Assembly (NCBI GenBank): GCA_028866135.1
Contig: JAGWIS010000003.1
Location: 1-43,654, forward strand
DNA: 43,654 bases
Reading direction: 5' to 3'
Source of the DNA: Patescibacteria group bacterium
GTDB taxonomy: Bacteria > Patescibacteriota > Minisyncoccia > Phycocordibacterales > Phycocordibacteraceae
Shown here: positions 26,446-35,602 of the stretch, one piece after another
Layout: every line of letters begins with the position of its first letter
How positions within the stretch are numbered: position 1 is the first letter of the stretch
Position numbers and translations under genes: made by a program
Notes under the pieces: generated by a model
What the model was told of the DNA's origin: nothing
The model's input: only the letters and a program-made list of their open reading frames with translations
Database searches by the model: none

Positions 26446-27798
26446 ATGAACAAAGGGGATCCTCGAGAACTGTGGGAGTACGTCCTCACGCAAGTCGAGC
26501 TTTCCATTTCTCCGGCGAACTTCAATACCTGGTTCCGCAATAGCTTCATCGTGAAGATAGGGGAGGACGGCGTGGTGCACATCGGCGTGCCGAGCCAGTT
26601 CTTCAAGGATTGGTATCTGAAGAAATTCCACACCCTCCTTCTCAAGATCATCCGTGACGTGTCCTACGAATTCCGCAACATCGAATACGCAATCATGAAA
26701 GACGAGCATCGCCGAATCCCAAAAGAAACCAAGAATACGCGCGGCGCAATCGAGCTTCCTCTCGAAGATTTCTACATCAACAAGAGTGATAATTTGAACC
26801 CGCGCTACACTTTCGACACTTTTGTCATCGGATCGTTCAACAATCTTGCATACGCCGCCGCGCAAGCTGCGCTTGAGCGGCCGGGCATTACCTACAACCC
26901 TCTCTTCATCTATGGAGACACTGGCCGGGGAAAGACGCATCTCATACAGGCGATCGGGAACCATTTCAAGAAGCAGTACCAAGGACGGAAGGTTTTCTAC
27001 CTCACCTCGGAAAAATTCGTTGTTGATTACACCGACGCCGTGCAAGCGGGCACCGCAAACCGCTTTAAAGACAAATATCGTCAGTACGACCTGCTCATCA
27101 TGGATGATGTGCAGTTCCTTTCGAAGAAAGACAAGACCCAAGAGGAGCTCTTCCATCTCTTCAACGCGCTTTACGACACGAATAAACAGATTATTTTTTC
27201 TTCGGACCGCGCGCCCGCCGCCATACCCGACATCGCCGAGCGCCTCAAAGGGCGCCTCGCAAGCGGCATGACTGTGGATATCGGCGAGCCTGACCCGGAA
27301 TCAAGGATGGCTATTATTCGTAAAAAAGCGTCTTCGCACGGCGTATTATTGTCGGATGAGGTTGTTGATTATGTTGCGACCACGATCCACGGCTCGATAC
27401 GGGAACTTGAAGGGATGGTGAACAGCATCATTTGCCACGCCCAAGTGAAGGGATCTGCCCCTGATATCGCCGAAGTGCGTCAGTCGCTGCGCTCGTTCAC
27501 CCGTCCGCAGAAGAATATTTCGGTTAAGAATGTGGTTGATAAGGTCGCTGAATTCTATGGGATCGATGAAGAGAGTGTGTACGAGAAGACTCGGCGGAGG
27601 GAGGTGGTGCGTCCGCGGCAGATCATCATGTATATCCTCCGGGAGGATTTCCGTATCTCGTACCCGACCATCGGCGCGAAGCTTGGCGGGCGCGATCACA
27701 CGACCGTTATCCACTCGTGTGAAAAAATAAAACGTGAAATCGTTGGGGATAATGAGCTCGCACAAGAGATTCAAAATATCCGCACTCTTCTTGTATGA
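26446..27798 (+). CDS. dnaA: chromosomal replication initiator DnaA
   Basis: LNPRYTFDTFVIGSFNNLAYAAAQAALERPGITYNPLFIYGDTGRGKTHLIQAIGNH, IMDDVQFL, GGRDHTTVIHSCEKI. Confidence 0.96.
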   Translation: MNKGDPRELWEYVLTQVELSISPANFNTWFRNSFIVKIGEDGVVHIGVPSQFFKDWYLKKFHTLLLKIIRDVSYEFRNIEYAIMKDEHRRIPKETKNTRGAIELPLEDFYINKSDNLNPRYTFDTFVIGSFNNLAYAAAQAALERPGITYNPLFIYGDTGRGKTHLIQAIGNHFKKQYQGRKVFYLTSEKFVVDYTDAVQAGTANRFKDKYRQYDLLIMDDVQFLSKKDKTQEELFHLFNALYDTNKQIIFSSDRAPAAIPDIAERLKGRLASGMTVDIGEPDPESRMAIIRKKASSHGVLLSDEVVDYVATTIHGSIRELEGMVNSIICHAQVKGSAPDIAEVRQSLRSFTRPQKNISVKNVVDKVAEFYGIDEESVYEKTRRREVVRPRQIIMYILREDFRISYPTIGAKLGGRDHTTVIHSCEKIKREIVGDNELAQEIQNIRTLLV

Positions 27799-27909
27799 CT
27801 ATATACCTGTATACATCAACACTTTATAAGAAATATATGTCTCTAGAAAGGTTGTCATTACTTTGTATTTTGTGTTTTTCCACCTATCAACACCCTTAAT
27901 AAGAATCGT
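27799..27909. other. candidate oriC core / AT-rich dnaA-dnaN spacer
   Basis: AT-rich spacer with two ATCAACAC (GTGTTGAT) motifs resembling degenerate DnaA boxes and TTTTTCCACC; classical yidC-rnpA-rpmH / dnaA-dnaN gene order. Confidence 0.45.
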
Positions 27910-29010
27910 ATGATTATTTCAATAGAAAAAAATAAATTCTCTGACGCAGTGCATACCGTCTCGCGGTTTGCTGAACGTAAGAGCTCCACACTCCACGTTC
28001 TCTCATCGATACTTATCATCGCCGGAGATGAGGGGATAAAAATGCGCGCTACGAACCTAGAAACTGGCGTCGATCTAAAAATAGAAGGTGAGTGTACGAG
28101 TAAAGGTGTCGTTGCTATTCCGGCGATGGTACTACAGCAGATCGCCACCTCTTTCACACAAGATGGGAAAATAAACATAGAACACATAGGGGATATCATC
28201 TCGATTACGAGCGGCACGGGTAAAAGTTCTATAAAGACCGTCCCGTATGATGATTTCCCCTCAATACCATTCCCGGAAAATCCAAAAAACAGAATCATCC
28301 TTTCCGGGACTCTTCTTCGCACCCTTTTCACCTCCATAGCTTCATGCGCGTCCTCCTCGACTGTTCGTCCCGAACTAGCAAGCATTTATCTTTCCATCGA
28401 AGGAGGAGTTCTTACCGCGGTCGCCACCGACTCCTTCCGGCTCGCCGAAAAAAAGGTGCCACTCGTGAGCAAAGGGACGCAAGGCAGATTCCTTATTCCC
28501 GCGAAAAACGCTCTCGATATAGCGCAAGCGCTCCCCGACGCGGACGTTATAGTCTCATTCGACGAACACCAATGCGCATTTGTGAGCGATACAAGCATGC
28601 TTGTATCGCGGCTCACAAACGCGGTCTATCCGGATTACCGCCAGATCATACCGAAAGAATCAGTTGTTGAAGCGGTGATGCTACGCAAGGATTTCGAGCA
28701 GGCGCTCAAACGGACGACGATCTTTTCGGACACGTTCCAGAAAATACGTACCGGTTTCGATCCAAAGAAAAACCTCTTTTCTTTGTTCGCAAAAAATGCC
28801 GATATCGGAGAATCGTCGGAGACGATTCCAGCGCGTGTTTCCGGCAGCGCGCTCGAACTCTCGTTCAATCATCGCTACCTCTCTGCCGTGCTTGCGCTCA
28901 CGGGCGCGGAAAGCATCACGCTTCTTGCCGCCGGCGTCGGACGACCGCTCATTATAAAAGGCGTGGGCGACACCTCGCTTCTCTATCTGGTCTCCCCAAT
29001 GAACCAATAG
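27910..29010 (+). CDS. dnaN: DNA polymerase III beta sliding clamp
   Basis: MIISIEKNKFSDAVHTVSRFAERKSSTLHVLSSILIIAGDEGIKMRATNLETGVDLKIEGE; VTATDSFRLAEKK-like region; C-term YLVSPM. Confidence 0.95.
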   Translation: MIISIEKNKFSDAVHTVSRFAERKSSTLHVLSSILIIAGDEGIKMRATNLETGVDLKIEGECTSKGVVAIPAMVLQQIATSFTQDGKINIEHIGDIISITSGTGKSSIKTVPYDDFPSIPFPENPKNRIILSGTLLRTLFTSIASCASSSTVRPELASIYLSIEGGVLTAVATDSFRLAEKKVPLVSKGTQGRFLIPAKNALDIAQALPDADVIVSFDEHQCAFVSDTSMLVSRLTNAVYPDYRQIIPKESVVEAVMLRKDFEQALKRTTIFSDTFQKIRTGFDPKKNLFSLFAKNADIGESSETIPARVSGSALELSFNHRYLSAVLALTGAESITLLAAGVGRPLIIKGVGDTSLLYLVSPMNQ

Positions 29011-29013
29011 GTT

Positions 29014-31176
29014 CTACGGCGTTGTTGTTGCGGTCTCCATTGAGAGCGGCACGGGGAGCATCACGCCGCCCGAGAAAAGGTACGGATGGCTTGCGTACCA
29101 CGCCGCGATTCCATACTCCCAATACTGGAATTGCGGATCGGTCGACGGGTCTGCAGGAGCCGGCCCTTGCGGGTTGTTCTTGTCGGTCCAGTAGAGGAGG
29201 CTGTGGGGCATGATGCTCCCTTGCTTGTCGGGAACACGCCAATTCCCTTGGAGCATGGGTGGGACGGAAGAAAGGATTGGACTCGGCTCGCCGAAGTACG
29301 TCTTCGGGTACTTCGATAGCGCGTAGGCCATCGCCGCATGCCACATCGGTGCCGCGATGAATCCGGCGATCGATTTCACCATCGGCGTGTTGTCGTTGTT
29401 TCCGGCCCAGACGCCGAGCGCGATTGAGGGCGTGTAGCCGATGACCCACGCGTCGCGCGTATCGTTCGTCGTGCCCGTCTTCACCGCCACATCGTAGCCG
29501 GGGAAGGAGAGCGGCGAGTCGAGCGGGTATTCGGGAAGTCGGGCGGACGCGTCGGAGAGCATCGCGGAGATGTCGCGCGCGACGCGCGCGGGCAGAACGG
29601 TCGAGGATTGCGGAGCGAATTGTTCGAGCACCTTCCCGTTTGCGTCATCGACCTCAAGTATCCCGGTCGGCGTATTTTTCACCCCGTCGTTCGCGAAGGC
29701 GGCGTAGGCGCCGGTAAGGTCGAGAAGGCGGACTTCGCCGCCGCCGAGCACAAGCGTGAGTCCGTACTGATTCGGGTCGCCGAGCGTCGTAAGCCCGAAT
29801 GATTTCGCGAGATTTACGGCATCCTGGATCCCGACAAGATACAGCACCTTGATGGCGGGGATGTTGATGGACTGGGCAAGCGCCGTCTCAAAAGTCATGG
29901 GGCCGCGAAACGCGCCGTCGAAGTTGAGCGGCGCATAGCACGGGGCCACGTTGTTTTCGGTGTCGGAGGGCTTGCAGGCGGTCGAAAATTGCGTCGGGAC
30001 GTCGAAGACGACCGTATCTCGCGTGTAGCCGCGCATGAGCGCGAGCGAGTAGATGAAGGGCTTCATGGTCGAGCCGGGCTGTCGGGAGGCGAGCGCGGCG
30101 TTGTACTGGCCGTCGATAGCGGTGTCGAAGAAATTGCGCGAGCCGACCATCGCGAGTATCTGCCCGGTCGGAGGGTCGATGGCCACGAGAGAGGCGTTTG
30201 AGGCCTTGAATTTCTTCTCATTATCGAGCGCGTATGCGTGTACTATGGATTCGGCCTTCACTTCGAGATCCGCGTCGAGAGTGGTGATGACTTTCAGTCC
30301 GGAAATAAGCGCCTGGGAACCATACTCATTCTCAAGCTGGTTCAGGATGTAAAACACGAAATGGGGGGCGATGATCGAGTTCTGGCCCGCGGGTGCGAAG
30401 GACACTTTCTCCGCCTTCGCGGCGGCATAAGCGGCGTCATCTATGAACCCGAGCGTGTGCATGCGTTCGAGCACGAGATCCTTGCGCGCCGCCAATTCGT
30501 CCTGGTGCGCGCCGTACGGGGAATAATAAGAAGGAGCCTGTATCATCGCGGCGAGGTATGCGGCTTCGGCGAGCGAGAGATCTTTCGCCGGTTTGCCGAA
30601 ATAAGACTCGGCGGCGGCCTCGATGCCGTAGAGCGTTCCGCCATACGGGATGTTGTTGAGATAGGTTTCGAGGATCTGGTCTTTCGAGTAGATCTGTTCG
30701 AGCTTAATGGCAAGCATCCACTCGTTTATCTTCCGGACAATGCTCTTCTGAGACGTCAGGAGCTCGTTCTTCACAACCTGCTGGGTGATGGTCGATCCTC
30801 CCTGGGAGAGCCCCCCGCTAAGCGCGTCGGCGAATATGGCGCGGATGATGGAGGTCAGACGGATGCCCCCATGCTCGTAGAAGCTTGAGTCTTCGATCGC
30901 GATAGTCGCGTTTATGGTGTTTGGCGAGATCGCGGAAAGGGGAACAATGTTGCGCTTCGCGTCCCGGTTGTAATCGTAGAGAAGCACTTGGCCGGTGCGA
31001 TCGTAAATTTTTGTCGACTGATTGATCTGGCGGGAGGAAAAAGAGCTTATGTCGGGAACGGGAGTGACTGCAACGGCAAGAAGGACGCCCCCTCCGACGA
31101 GAAGACCGAGCCCGAGAAGCGCGAGCACGGATGCAAAAAGAGTATGCCGCCCCCGGGCGTGTCGCCAAACATTCAT
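29014..31176 (-). CDS. class A penicillin-binding protein (transglycosylase/transpeptidase)
   Basis: IAIEDSSFYEHGGI, QGGSTITQQVVKN, RQPGSTMKPFIY, KTGTTNDTRDAWVIGYTP. Confidence 0.95.
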   Translation of the reverse strand: MNVWRHARGRHTLFASVLALLGLGLLVGGGVLLAVAVTPVPDISSFSSRQINQSTKIYDRTGQVLLYDYNRDAKRNIVPLSAISPNTINATIAIEDSSFYEHGGIRLTSIIRAIFADALSGGLSQGGSTITQQVVKNELLTSQKSIVRKINEWMLAIKLEQIYSKDQILETYLNNIPYGGTLYGIEAAAESYFGKPAKDLSLAEAAYLAAMIQAPSYYSPYGAHQDELAARKDLVLERMHTLGFIDDAAYAAAKAEKVSFAPAGQNSIIAPHFVFYILNQLENEYGSQALISGLKVITTLDADLEVKAESIVHAYALDNEKKFKASNASLVAIDPPTGQILAMVGSRNFFDTAIDGQYNAALASRQPGSTMKPFIYSLALMRGYTRDTVVFDVPTQFSTACKPSDTENNVAPCYAPLNFDGAFRGPMTFETALAQSINIPAIKVLYLVGIQDAVNLAKSFGLTTLGDPNQYGLTLVLGGGEVRLLDLTGAYAAFANDGVKNTPTGILEVDDANGKVLEQFAPQSSTVLPARVARDISAMLSDASARLPEYPLDSPLSFPGYDVAVKTGTTNDTRDAWVIGYTPSIALGVWAGNNDNTPMVKSIAGFIAAPMWHAAMAYALSKYPKTYFGEPSPILSSVPPMLQGNWRVPDKQGSIMPHSLLYWTDKNNPQGPAPADPSTDPQFQYWEYGIAAWYASHPYLFSGGVMLPVPLSMETATTTP

Positions 31177-31210
31177 GCGTATATGCTAGCACGCACCCGC
31201 TTTCGGAATG

Positions 31211-31315
31211 CTAATAGCTTTCTTCGTCCTCAAAAATTTTTTCCGTTTCTTCTTCACCCTCATCCATTTCGTCTATCTCCGGATCTTCGTCAAGCAAGAC
31301 CTCTTCTTCGTCCAT
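31211..31315 (-). CDS. 34-aa very acidic small protein
   Basis: MDEEEVLLDEDPEIDEMDEGEEETEKIFEDEESY by manual translation; isolated between ruvC and the PBP. Confidence 0.4.
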   Translation of the reverse strand: MDEEEVLLDEDPEIDEMDEGEEETEKIFEDEESY

Positions 31316-31406
31316 ACGCTGTAAATATGATTAAAGCTGTTCCTTGCGGGGGTATAGTGGAACAAAAATTTTTATCGCGCAAGATACCCTCGGCACCCGG
31401 TGTGGA

Positions 31407-31883
31407 TTAGCGCCGGGAAAGGCCGGAAACGAGCGCGGTAATGCCAATGGCGATGGCATCGAGCTCGTCATCGAGGCGCTTCTTTTCGGGAAGCGAAAGG
31501 AGCCGGGGAACCATTCCCGCGATGGCTTTTTTGTCCGAGCCTCCGTGGCCCGTGACCGCGAGCTTTATCTGCTGCGGCGAACACTCAATGACCGGCAGGG
31601 AAGCGCGCCCGGCTGCGGCGAGCACCGCGCCGCGCGCCTCGGCGACCCCGAGCGCCGTTTTTTTGTTGACGCTAAAGAAGAGTGTTTCGATAGCGAGCGC
31701 CTGCGGCGCATAGGTTTTGATGGCGTCCGAAACCGCACGCGCCACGTGCGCAAGACGATCTTCACGCGCGCCTTTTCCCGGAAGCACGCACATACTCATC
31801 ACGAGCGTCGGGCGCGAAGGATTGCCCTCGATGACGGCGATGCCGAGGCGATCGTAGCCCGGATCAATCGCCAGTATTCTCAT
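31407..31883 (-). CDS. ruvC: Holliday junction endonuclease RuvC
   Basis: MRILAIDPGYDRLGIAVIEG, IETLFFSVNKKTALGVAEARGAVL, GHGGSDKKAI, DELDAIAIGI. Confidence 0.95.
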   Translation of the reverse strand: MRILAIDPGYDRLGIAVIEGNPSRPTLVMSMCVLPGKGAREDRLAHVARAVSDAIKTYAPQALAIETLFFSVNKKTALGVAEARGAVLAAAGRASLPVIECSPQQIKLAVTGHGGSDKKAIAGMVPRLLSLPEKKRLDDELDAIAIGITALVSGLSRR

Positions 31884-32418
31884 AGCCGCGCGCGTTCGTG
31901 AACACCTGCTGCACGTCCTCATGGTCGTCGAGCGCTTCGAGAATTGTCTGGAGCCGACCCTCCTCTTCTTCGGCCACCTCCAGAAGCGGTTCGTTCGGGG
32001 CGTAGGCGGCGCCGGTTTTCGTAAACGCCCAGCTCGCCGCGCCTGGCGCGGCGAGCTCGACACCGCGCTCCACAAGAAGATGCTTCACTTCCTGAGTGGT
32101 GCGGTTTTTGTTATCGGTAAGCGCATCAACGAGAATCGCGACGCCGCCCGGGCCGTACGCTTCATACACGACCTGCTCCAGGTTGCCGGAATCCTTTGAG
32201 ATGCCTTTCGCGATAGCGCGTTCGATATTTTCTTTCGGCATGTTGGCCGCTTTTGCGCGTGCGATGGCGACGGAAAGCCCTGGTGCAGAAAGGACACCAT
32301 TCGCTTTTTTCGATTCAAGCGCGATGAGGCGCGCGTAGCGCGAGAAGACGCGGCTCTTCGCGGCGTCGGTCACCGACTTCTGGCGCTTAATCTGGGACCA
32401 TTTGCTGTGTCCGGACAT
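31864..32418 (-). CDS. yebC: YebC/PmpR family protein (short)
   Basis: MSGHSKWSQIKRQKSVTDAAKSRVFSRYARLI, PKENIERAIAKG, VYEAYGPGGVAILVDALTDNKNRT. Confidence 0.92.
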   Translation of the reverse strand: MSGHSKWSQIKRQKSVTDAAKSRVFSRYARLIALESKKANGVLSAPGLSVAIARAKAANMPKENIERAIAKGISKDSGNLEQVVYEAYGPGGVAILVDALTDNKNRTTQEVKHLLVERGVELAAPGAASWAFTKTGAAYAPNEPLLEVAEEEEGRLQTILEALDDHEDVQQVFTNARGYENTGD

Positions 32419-32441
32419 GAGATAGGGGGAACGGGCGAATC

Positions 32442-33437
32442 TTACGCCAAAATATTTTCTTCGCCAAGAAACGCGCGGCCAGAGGAGGTCAGTATGCGGC
32501 CGCGCGGCGAACGCTCAATGAAGCCGAGACGAAGGAGATAGGGCTCGTACACATACTCGACCGTGTCGGAATCTTCATGGAGCGCGGCTGCGATTGCGCG
32601 GACGCCGGCAGGGCCGCCACGAAAGCCCCTCAGAAGCGTTTCGAGATAGCGACGGTCGTCTTTCGTGAGGCCATGCGCATCGATGCCAAAAAGTTCGCAG
32701 GCTTCATCGCAGAGCGCGGCCGAAAGCTCGCGGCCATGCACTTCGGAGAAATCGCGAACGCGCTTCAGAAGCGCGTTCGCGACGCGCGGCGTCGCCCGGC
32801 TTCGTGCGGCTATGCGTTCGATGACCTCTTCGGGCGCTTCGAGCTTCAGGAGGCCCGCTGAGCGGCGGATGATGTCGCGCACATCCTCATCGCTGTAAAA
32901 GTCGAGCTGATAGATGCCGCCGCCGAAGCGCGAACGAAGCGGTCCCGAAAGTTCTGCGACACGCGTGGTCGCGCCGACGAGCGTGAAGGGCGGAAGCGCG
33001 AGTTCTATGGTGCGAGCGGAAGGGCCCTTCCCGAGGATGATGTCGAGATGCCCGGACTCGAGAGCGGGGTAGAGAAGCTCCTCGATCTTGCGCGAAAGGC
33101 GGTGAATCTCGTCGATAAAGAGGACTGTATTCGGCTCGAGGTTCGTAAGTATTGCCGCAAGATCACCCGAGCGCTCAATGGCGACGCCAGAAGTCGTTTT
33201 CAAAGGCGAGCCAAGCGTTGCGGCAACCAAGTGAGCGAGCGTGGTTTTCCCGACGCCCGGCGGCCCGTAGAAAAGGATGTGCTCGGGCATGCTGCCGCGC
33301 TTCTTCGCCGCATCAATTGCCACGCGTACGTTTGCTTTCACCTGCTTCTGCCCCACGTATTCGTCCCAGTGAGAAGGGCGCAGAGCCGCGTCAAGCGACG
33401 AGGAGAGGGAAGGAGCGCCGTCCAAAGGGGTTGACAT
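32442..33437 (-). CDS. ruvB: Holliday junction branch migration ATPase RuvB
   Basis: LRPSHWDEYVGQKQVKANVRVAIDAAKKRGSMPEHILFYGPPGVGKTTLAHLVA, VLFIDEIHRLSRKIEELLYPALES. Confidence 0.96.
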   Translation of the reverse strand: MSTPLDGAPSLSSSLDAALRPSHWDEYVGQKQVKANVRVAIDAAKKRGSMPEHILFYGPPGVGKTTLAHLVAATLGSPLKTTSGVAIERSGDLAAILTNLEPNTVLFIDEIHRLSRKIEELLYPALESGHLDIILGKGPSARTIELALPPFTLVGATTRVAELSGPLRSRFGGGIYQLDFYSDEDVRDIIRRSAGLLKLEAPEEVIERIAARSRATPRVANALLKRVRDFSEVHGRELSAALCDEACELFGIDAHGLTKDDRRYLETLLRGFRGGPAGVRAIAAALHEDSDTVEYVYEPYLLRLGFIERSPRGRILTSSGRAFLGEENILA

Positions 33438-33451
33438 AAAAGTGGTATATG

Positions 33452-33766
33452 CTAGCATTCTACCACACCCGGACAGTACAAAACGGCGTCGCTCTTCAGC
33501 ATAAAATGTGTCTCCTCTTGCATTGAGTGCATCATGCACTTCTCGCGCGAGTTCCACAATGGGCGGAAGAGCTTAAAAATGACGCCGTTTTGACATGCCG
33601 GGCATGGTTCTTCATCCCGTTCATACTCCTCTAGGCAAGGCTTGACGGCTTTGGGCGTTTCCCCAAGGACTTTGTGGTCTGCTACTTCGGTAGTGGCGCT
33701 GCGGAACTCCTCAGGTGTCTCGTCTACCCCGCGTTACTGCGGGTTTTTGCCTGGAGGAGTATGCAC
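33452..33766 (-). pseudogene. possible broken Zn-ribbon ORF with one in-frame TAA
   Basis: GTG 33766: MHTPPGKNPQ*RGVDETPEEFRSATTEVADHKVLGETPKAVKPCLEEYERDEEPCPACQNGVIFKLFRPLWNSREKCMMHSMQEETHFMLKSDAVLYCPGVVEC*; only stop is TAA at 33736-33734. Confidence 0.35.
33465..33748 (+). ncRNA. candidate structured ncRNA (competing explanation to the minus-strand pseudogene)
   Basis: Plus-strand TTGACA (33431-33436) N16 TAGCAT with TGC extension; stems 33480-33490/33581-33591 and 33491-33497/33566-33572; ends with CCCGC-GTTACT-GCGGG-TTTTT. Confidence 0.3.
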
Positions 33767-33771
33767 GGGAT
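33614..33771. repeat. 23-bp inverted repeat (21/23) flanking 112 bp
   Basis: ATCCCGTTCATACTCCTCTAGGC (33614-33636) vs GCCTGGAGGAGTATGCACGGGAT (33749-33771). Confidence 0.9.
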
Positions 33772-33777
33772 TTTGTG

Positions 33778-35451
33778 TTAGGCCCGAGGAAGGTCGACAG
33801 TCCCGGCAACTTCCTCAAGCGAGGTGACGCCGTTTAGCGCTTTGATTATTCCGTCCTGGGCCATCGTGAGGTAGCCCTGCTTTGCGGCGACTTTCGAAAT
33901 TTCGTTTTCAGGCGGGTTATCACGGAGGAAGCGCGCGAGCTCGTCGTCCATGAAAATGGCTTCGTATAGGCCGATGCGCCCTTTATAGCCCGTCTCATCA
34001 TCATTTGCCGGAGCCGGCTCCCAGACCGTCTCTATTTTTTCAGGAATGAGCGATTTGTCGGCAAGCGGGGCAAATACTTTTTCAATCATCTTTTTCTCTT
34101 CGTCGGTGAGCGGACGCTCTTTTTTCTTACCCGGATCAAGTTTGCGGATCAAGCGTTGAGCCATCGAGACGGTGACGGCTGAGCCGAAGGATTTCGGGTC
34201 GGCGCCGAGATCGACGAGCCGCGGGAAGGTACCGGCGGCGTCGTTGGTGTGGAGCGTGGAGAAGACGAAGTGCCCGGTGAGCGCGGCCTGGATGGCGATG
34301 TTCGCCGTCTCGCCGTCGCGGATTTCGCCGACCATGATGATGTCGGGGTCCTGACGCACGATCGAACGGAGGCCTTCAGCGAACGTGTACTTTTGCCCCT
34401 CGACCTGCGTTTGCACGATGCCTTCGAGATGGTACTCGACCGGGTCTTCGATCGTGATGATCTTTATCTCCGGCGAGTGGATCTCGCGGAGGAATGAGTA
34501 GAGCGTCGTCGTTTTGCCGCTTCCGGTCGGGCCGGTCGTAAGGAGCATGCCGTTTGGCCTACGGATTTCCGTCTCGAGGCGCGCGAGAAGCTTCGGGTGG
34601 ATGCCGAGGTCCTTATACGAAACTTTCGTGGCTGCTGGGTCGAGGATGCGCATCACGATCGACTCACCATAGTTCCCGGGAATAAACGAAACACGCATCT
34701 CGATCTGGCTCGTTCCCTTTACGATGCTGAAGCGCCCGTCCTGCGCGCGGTTGGTGACGTTCAGTTTCACTCCCGAAAGGAGTTTGATGCGCGAATTGAG
34801 CTGGTGGTACGTGGCGGGATCAAAAAAGTACGTGTCAGAGAGAAGTCCGTCGATGCGGAGCCGCAACAGCGCCTTCTCTTCGCCCGGCTCGAAGTGGATG
34901 TCGGAAGCGCGAAGCGCGAAGGCGCCGGCAAGAACGGCCTCAAGCACGTGAGAGACACGGTCGAGCGCCTTGAGCCCTGTCGAGGAATCAAGCTCCTGCG
35001 TCAGCGTCTTCTTCCCGTCCTCCTCCCGATGCATCTTCTCGAGCATTCCCGGCGGGATGACGAACACGCCCGCTTTCGACTCGACGGTAAAGGTGAGGTC
35101 GGCGTACCGCGCGAAGACCCGATCGAGGCTTTTTTTCGAAACGAGAAACTTTTCCACGTGGAACCCGCGCGCGGCGAGATCCTCCTCAAGCGCCGGGAGC
35201 GCCGGATTGTTTGGATTATGGATGGCGAGCGAAAGGGCCTGCGCCGTTTTCTCGAAAGCCGCCGCTTCGGCCGCGCGCGCCTTTTCTTCAGGAATGACGC
35301 GGAGCGCGTCGTTGTCTATCTCCTTGAGCGAGAGGTCGGCATACGACATGCCGTACTTATCCGAGAGTATCTGAGCGACATCTTCTTCCTCTCGCTCGCG
35401 CACTCGGGACAGTTCTGTCTCCTCGCGCTCGGTATCAAAGGGTAAATCCAT
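33778..35451 (-). CDS. second PilB/GspE-family secretion ATPase
   Basis: GPTGSGKTTTLYSFLREI, IEDPVEYHLEGIVQTQV, RSIVRQDPDIIMVGEIRDGETANIAIQAALTGHFVFSTLHTNDAAG. Confidence 0.93.
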   Translation of the reverse strand: MDLPFDTEREETELSRVREREEEDVAQILSDKYGMSYADLSLKEIDNDALRVIPEEKARAAEAAAFEKTAQALSLAIHNPNNPALPALEEDLAARGFHVEKFLVSKKSLDRVFARYADLTFTVESKAGVFVIPPGMLEKMHREEDGKKTLTQELDSSTGLKALDRVSHVLEAVLAGAFALRASDIHFEPGEEKALLRLRIDGLLSDTYFFDPATYHQLNSRIKLLSGVKLNVTNRAQDGRFSIVKGTSQIEMRVSFIPGNYGESIVMRILDPAATKVSYKDLGIHPKLLARLETEIRRPNGMLLTTGPTGSGKTTTLYSFLREIHSPEIKIITIEDPVEYHLEGIVQTQVEGQKYTFAEGLRSIVRQDPDIIMVGEIRDGETANIAIQAALTGHFVFSTLHTNDAAGTFPRLVDLGADPKSFGSAVTVSMAQRLIRKLDPGKKKERPLTDEEKKMIEKVFAPLADKSLIPEKIETVWEPAPANDDETGYKGRIGLYEAIFMDDELARFLRDNPPENEISKVAAKQGYLTMAQDGIIKALNGVTSLEEVAGTVDLPRA

Positions 35452-35507
35452 GAGATGAATGATAACAGAGTCGATAATAGCATCGGAAAGGCCAGGGAAG
35501 CGGGCAC

Positions 35508-35537
35508 TTGACAAATTACTATAAATGGTAGTACAAT
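35508..35537 (+). promoter_or_regulatory. consensus sigma70 promoter for the lipoprotein gene
   Basis: TTGACA (35508-35513), 18 nt, TACAAT (35532-35537); SD AAAGGAG upstream of ATG 35603. Confidence 0.65.
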
Positions 35538-35602
35538 TTGCCCGGAACTGAAGTCAGACCTTTGTCTACTGAAAACCAAACCTCTCACAAAGGAGTCGCG
35601 CC

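Noticed and set aside
29608-30888. Plus-strand ORFs opposite the PBP gene
   Set aside because: Shadow ORFs; the PBP motifs on the minus strand are unambiguous.
33465-33748. Identity as tmRNA, RNase P RNA or SRP RNA
   Set aside because: None of the expected conserved blocks (tmRNA acceptor ends, GAGGAAAGTCC of RNase P, GGAAGGAAGCAGC of SRP) is present.
34597-35445. 282-aa plus-strand ORF opposite pilB2
   Set aside because: Antisense shadow of a well supported ATPase.
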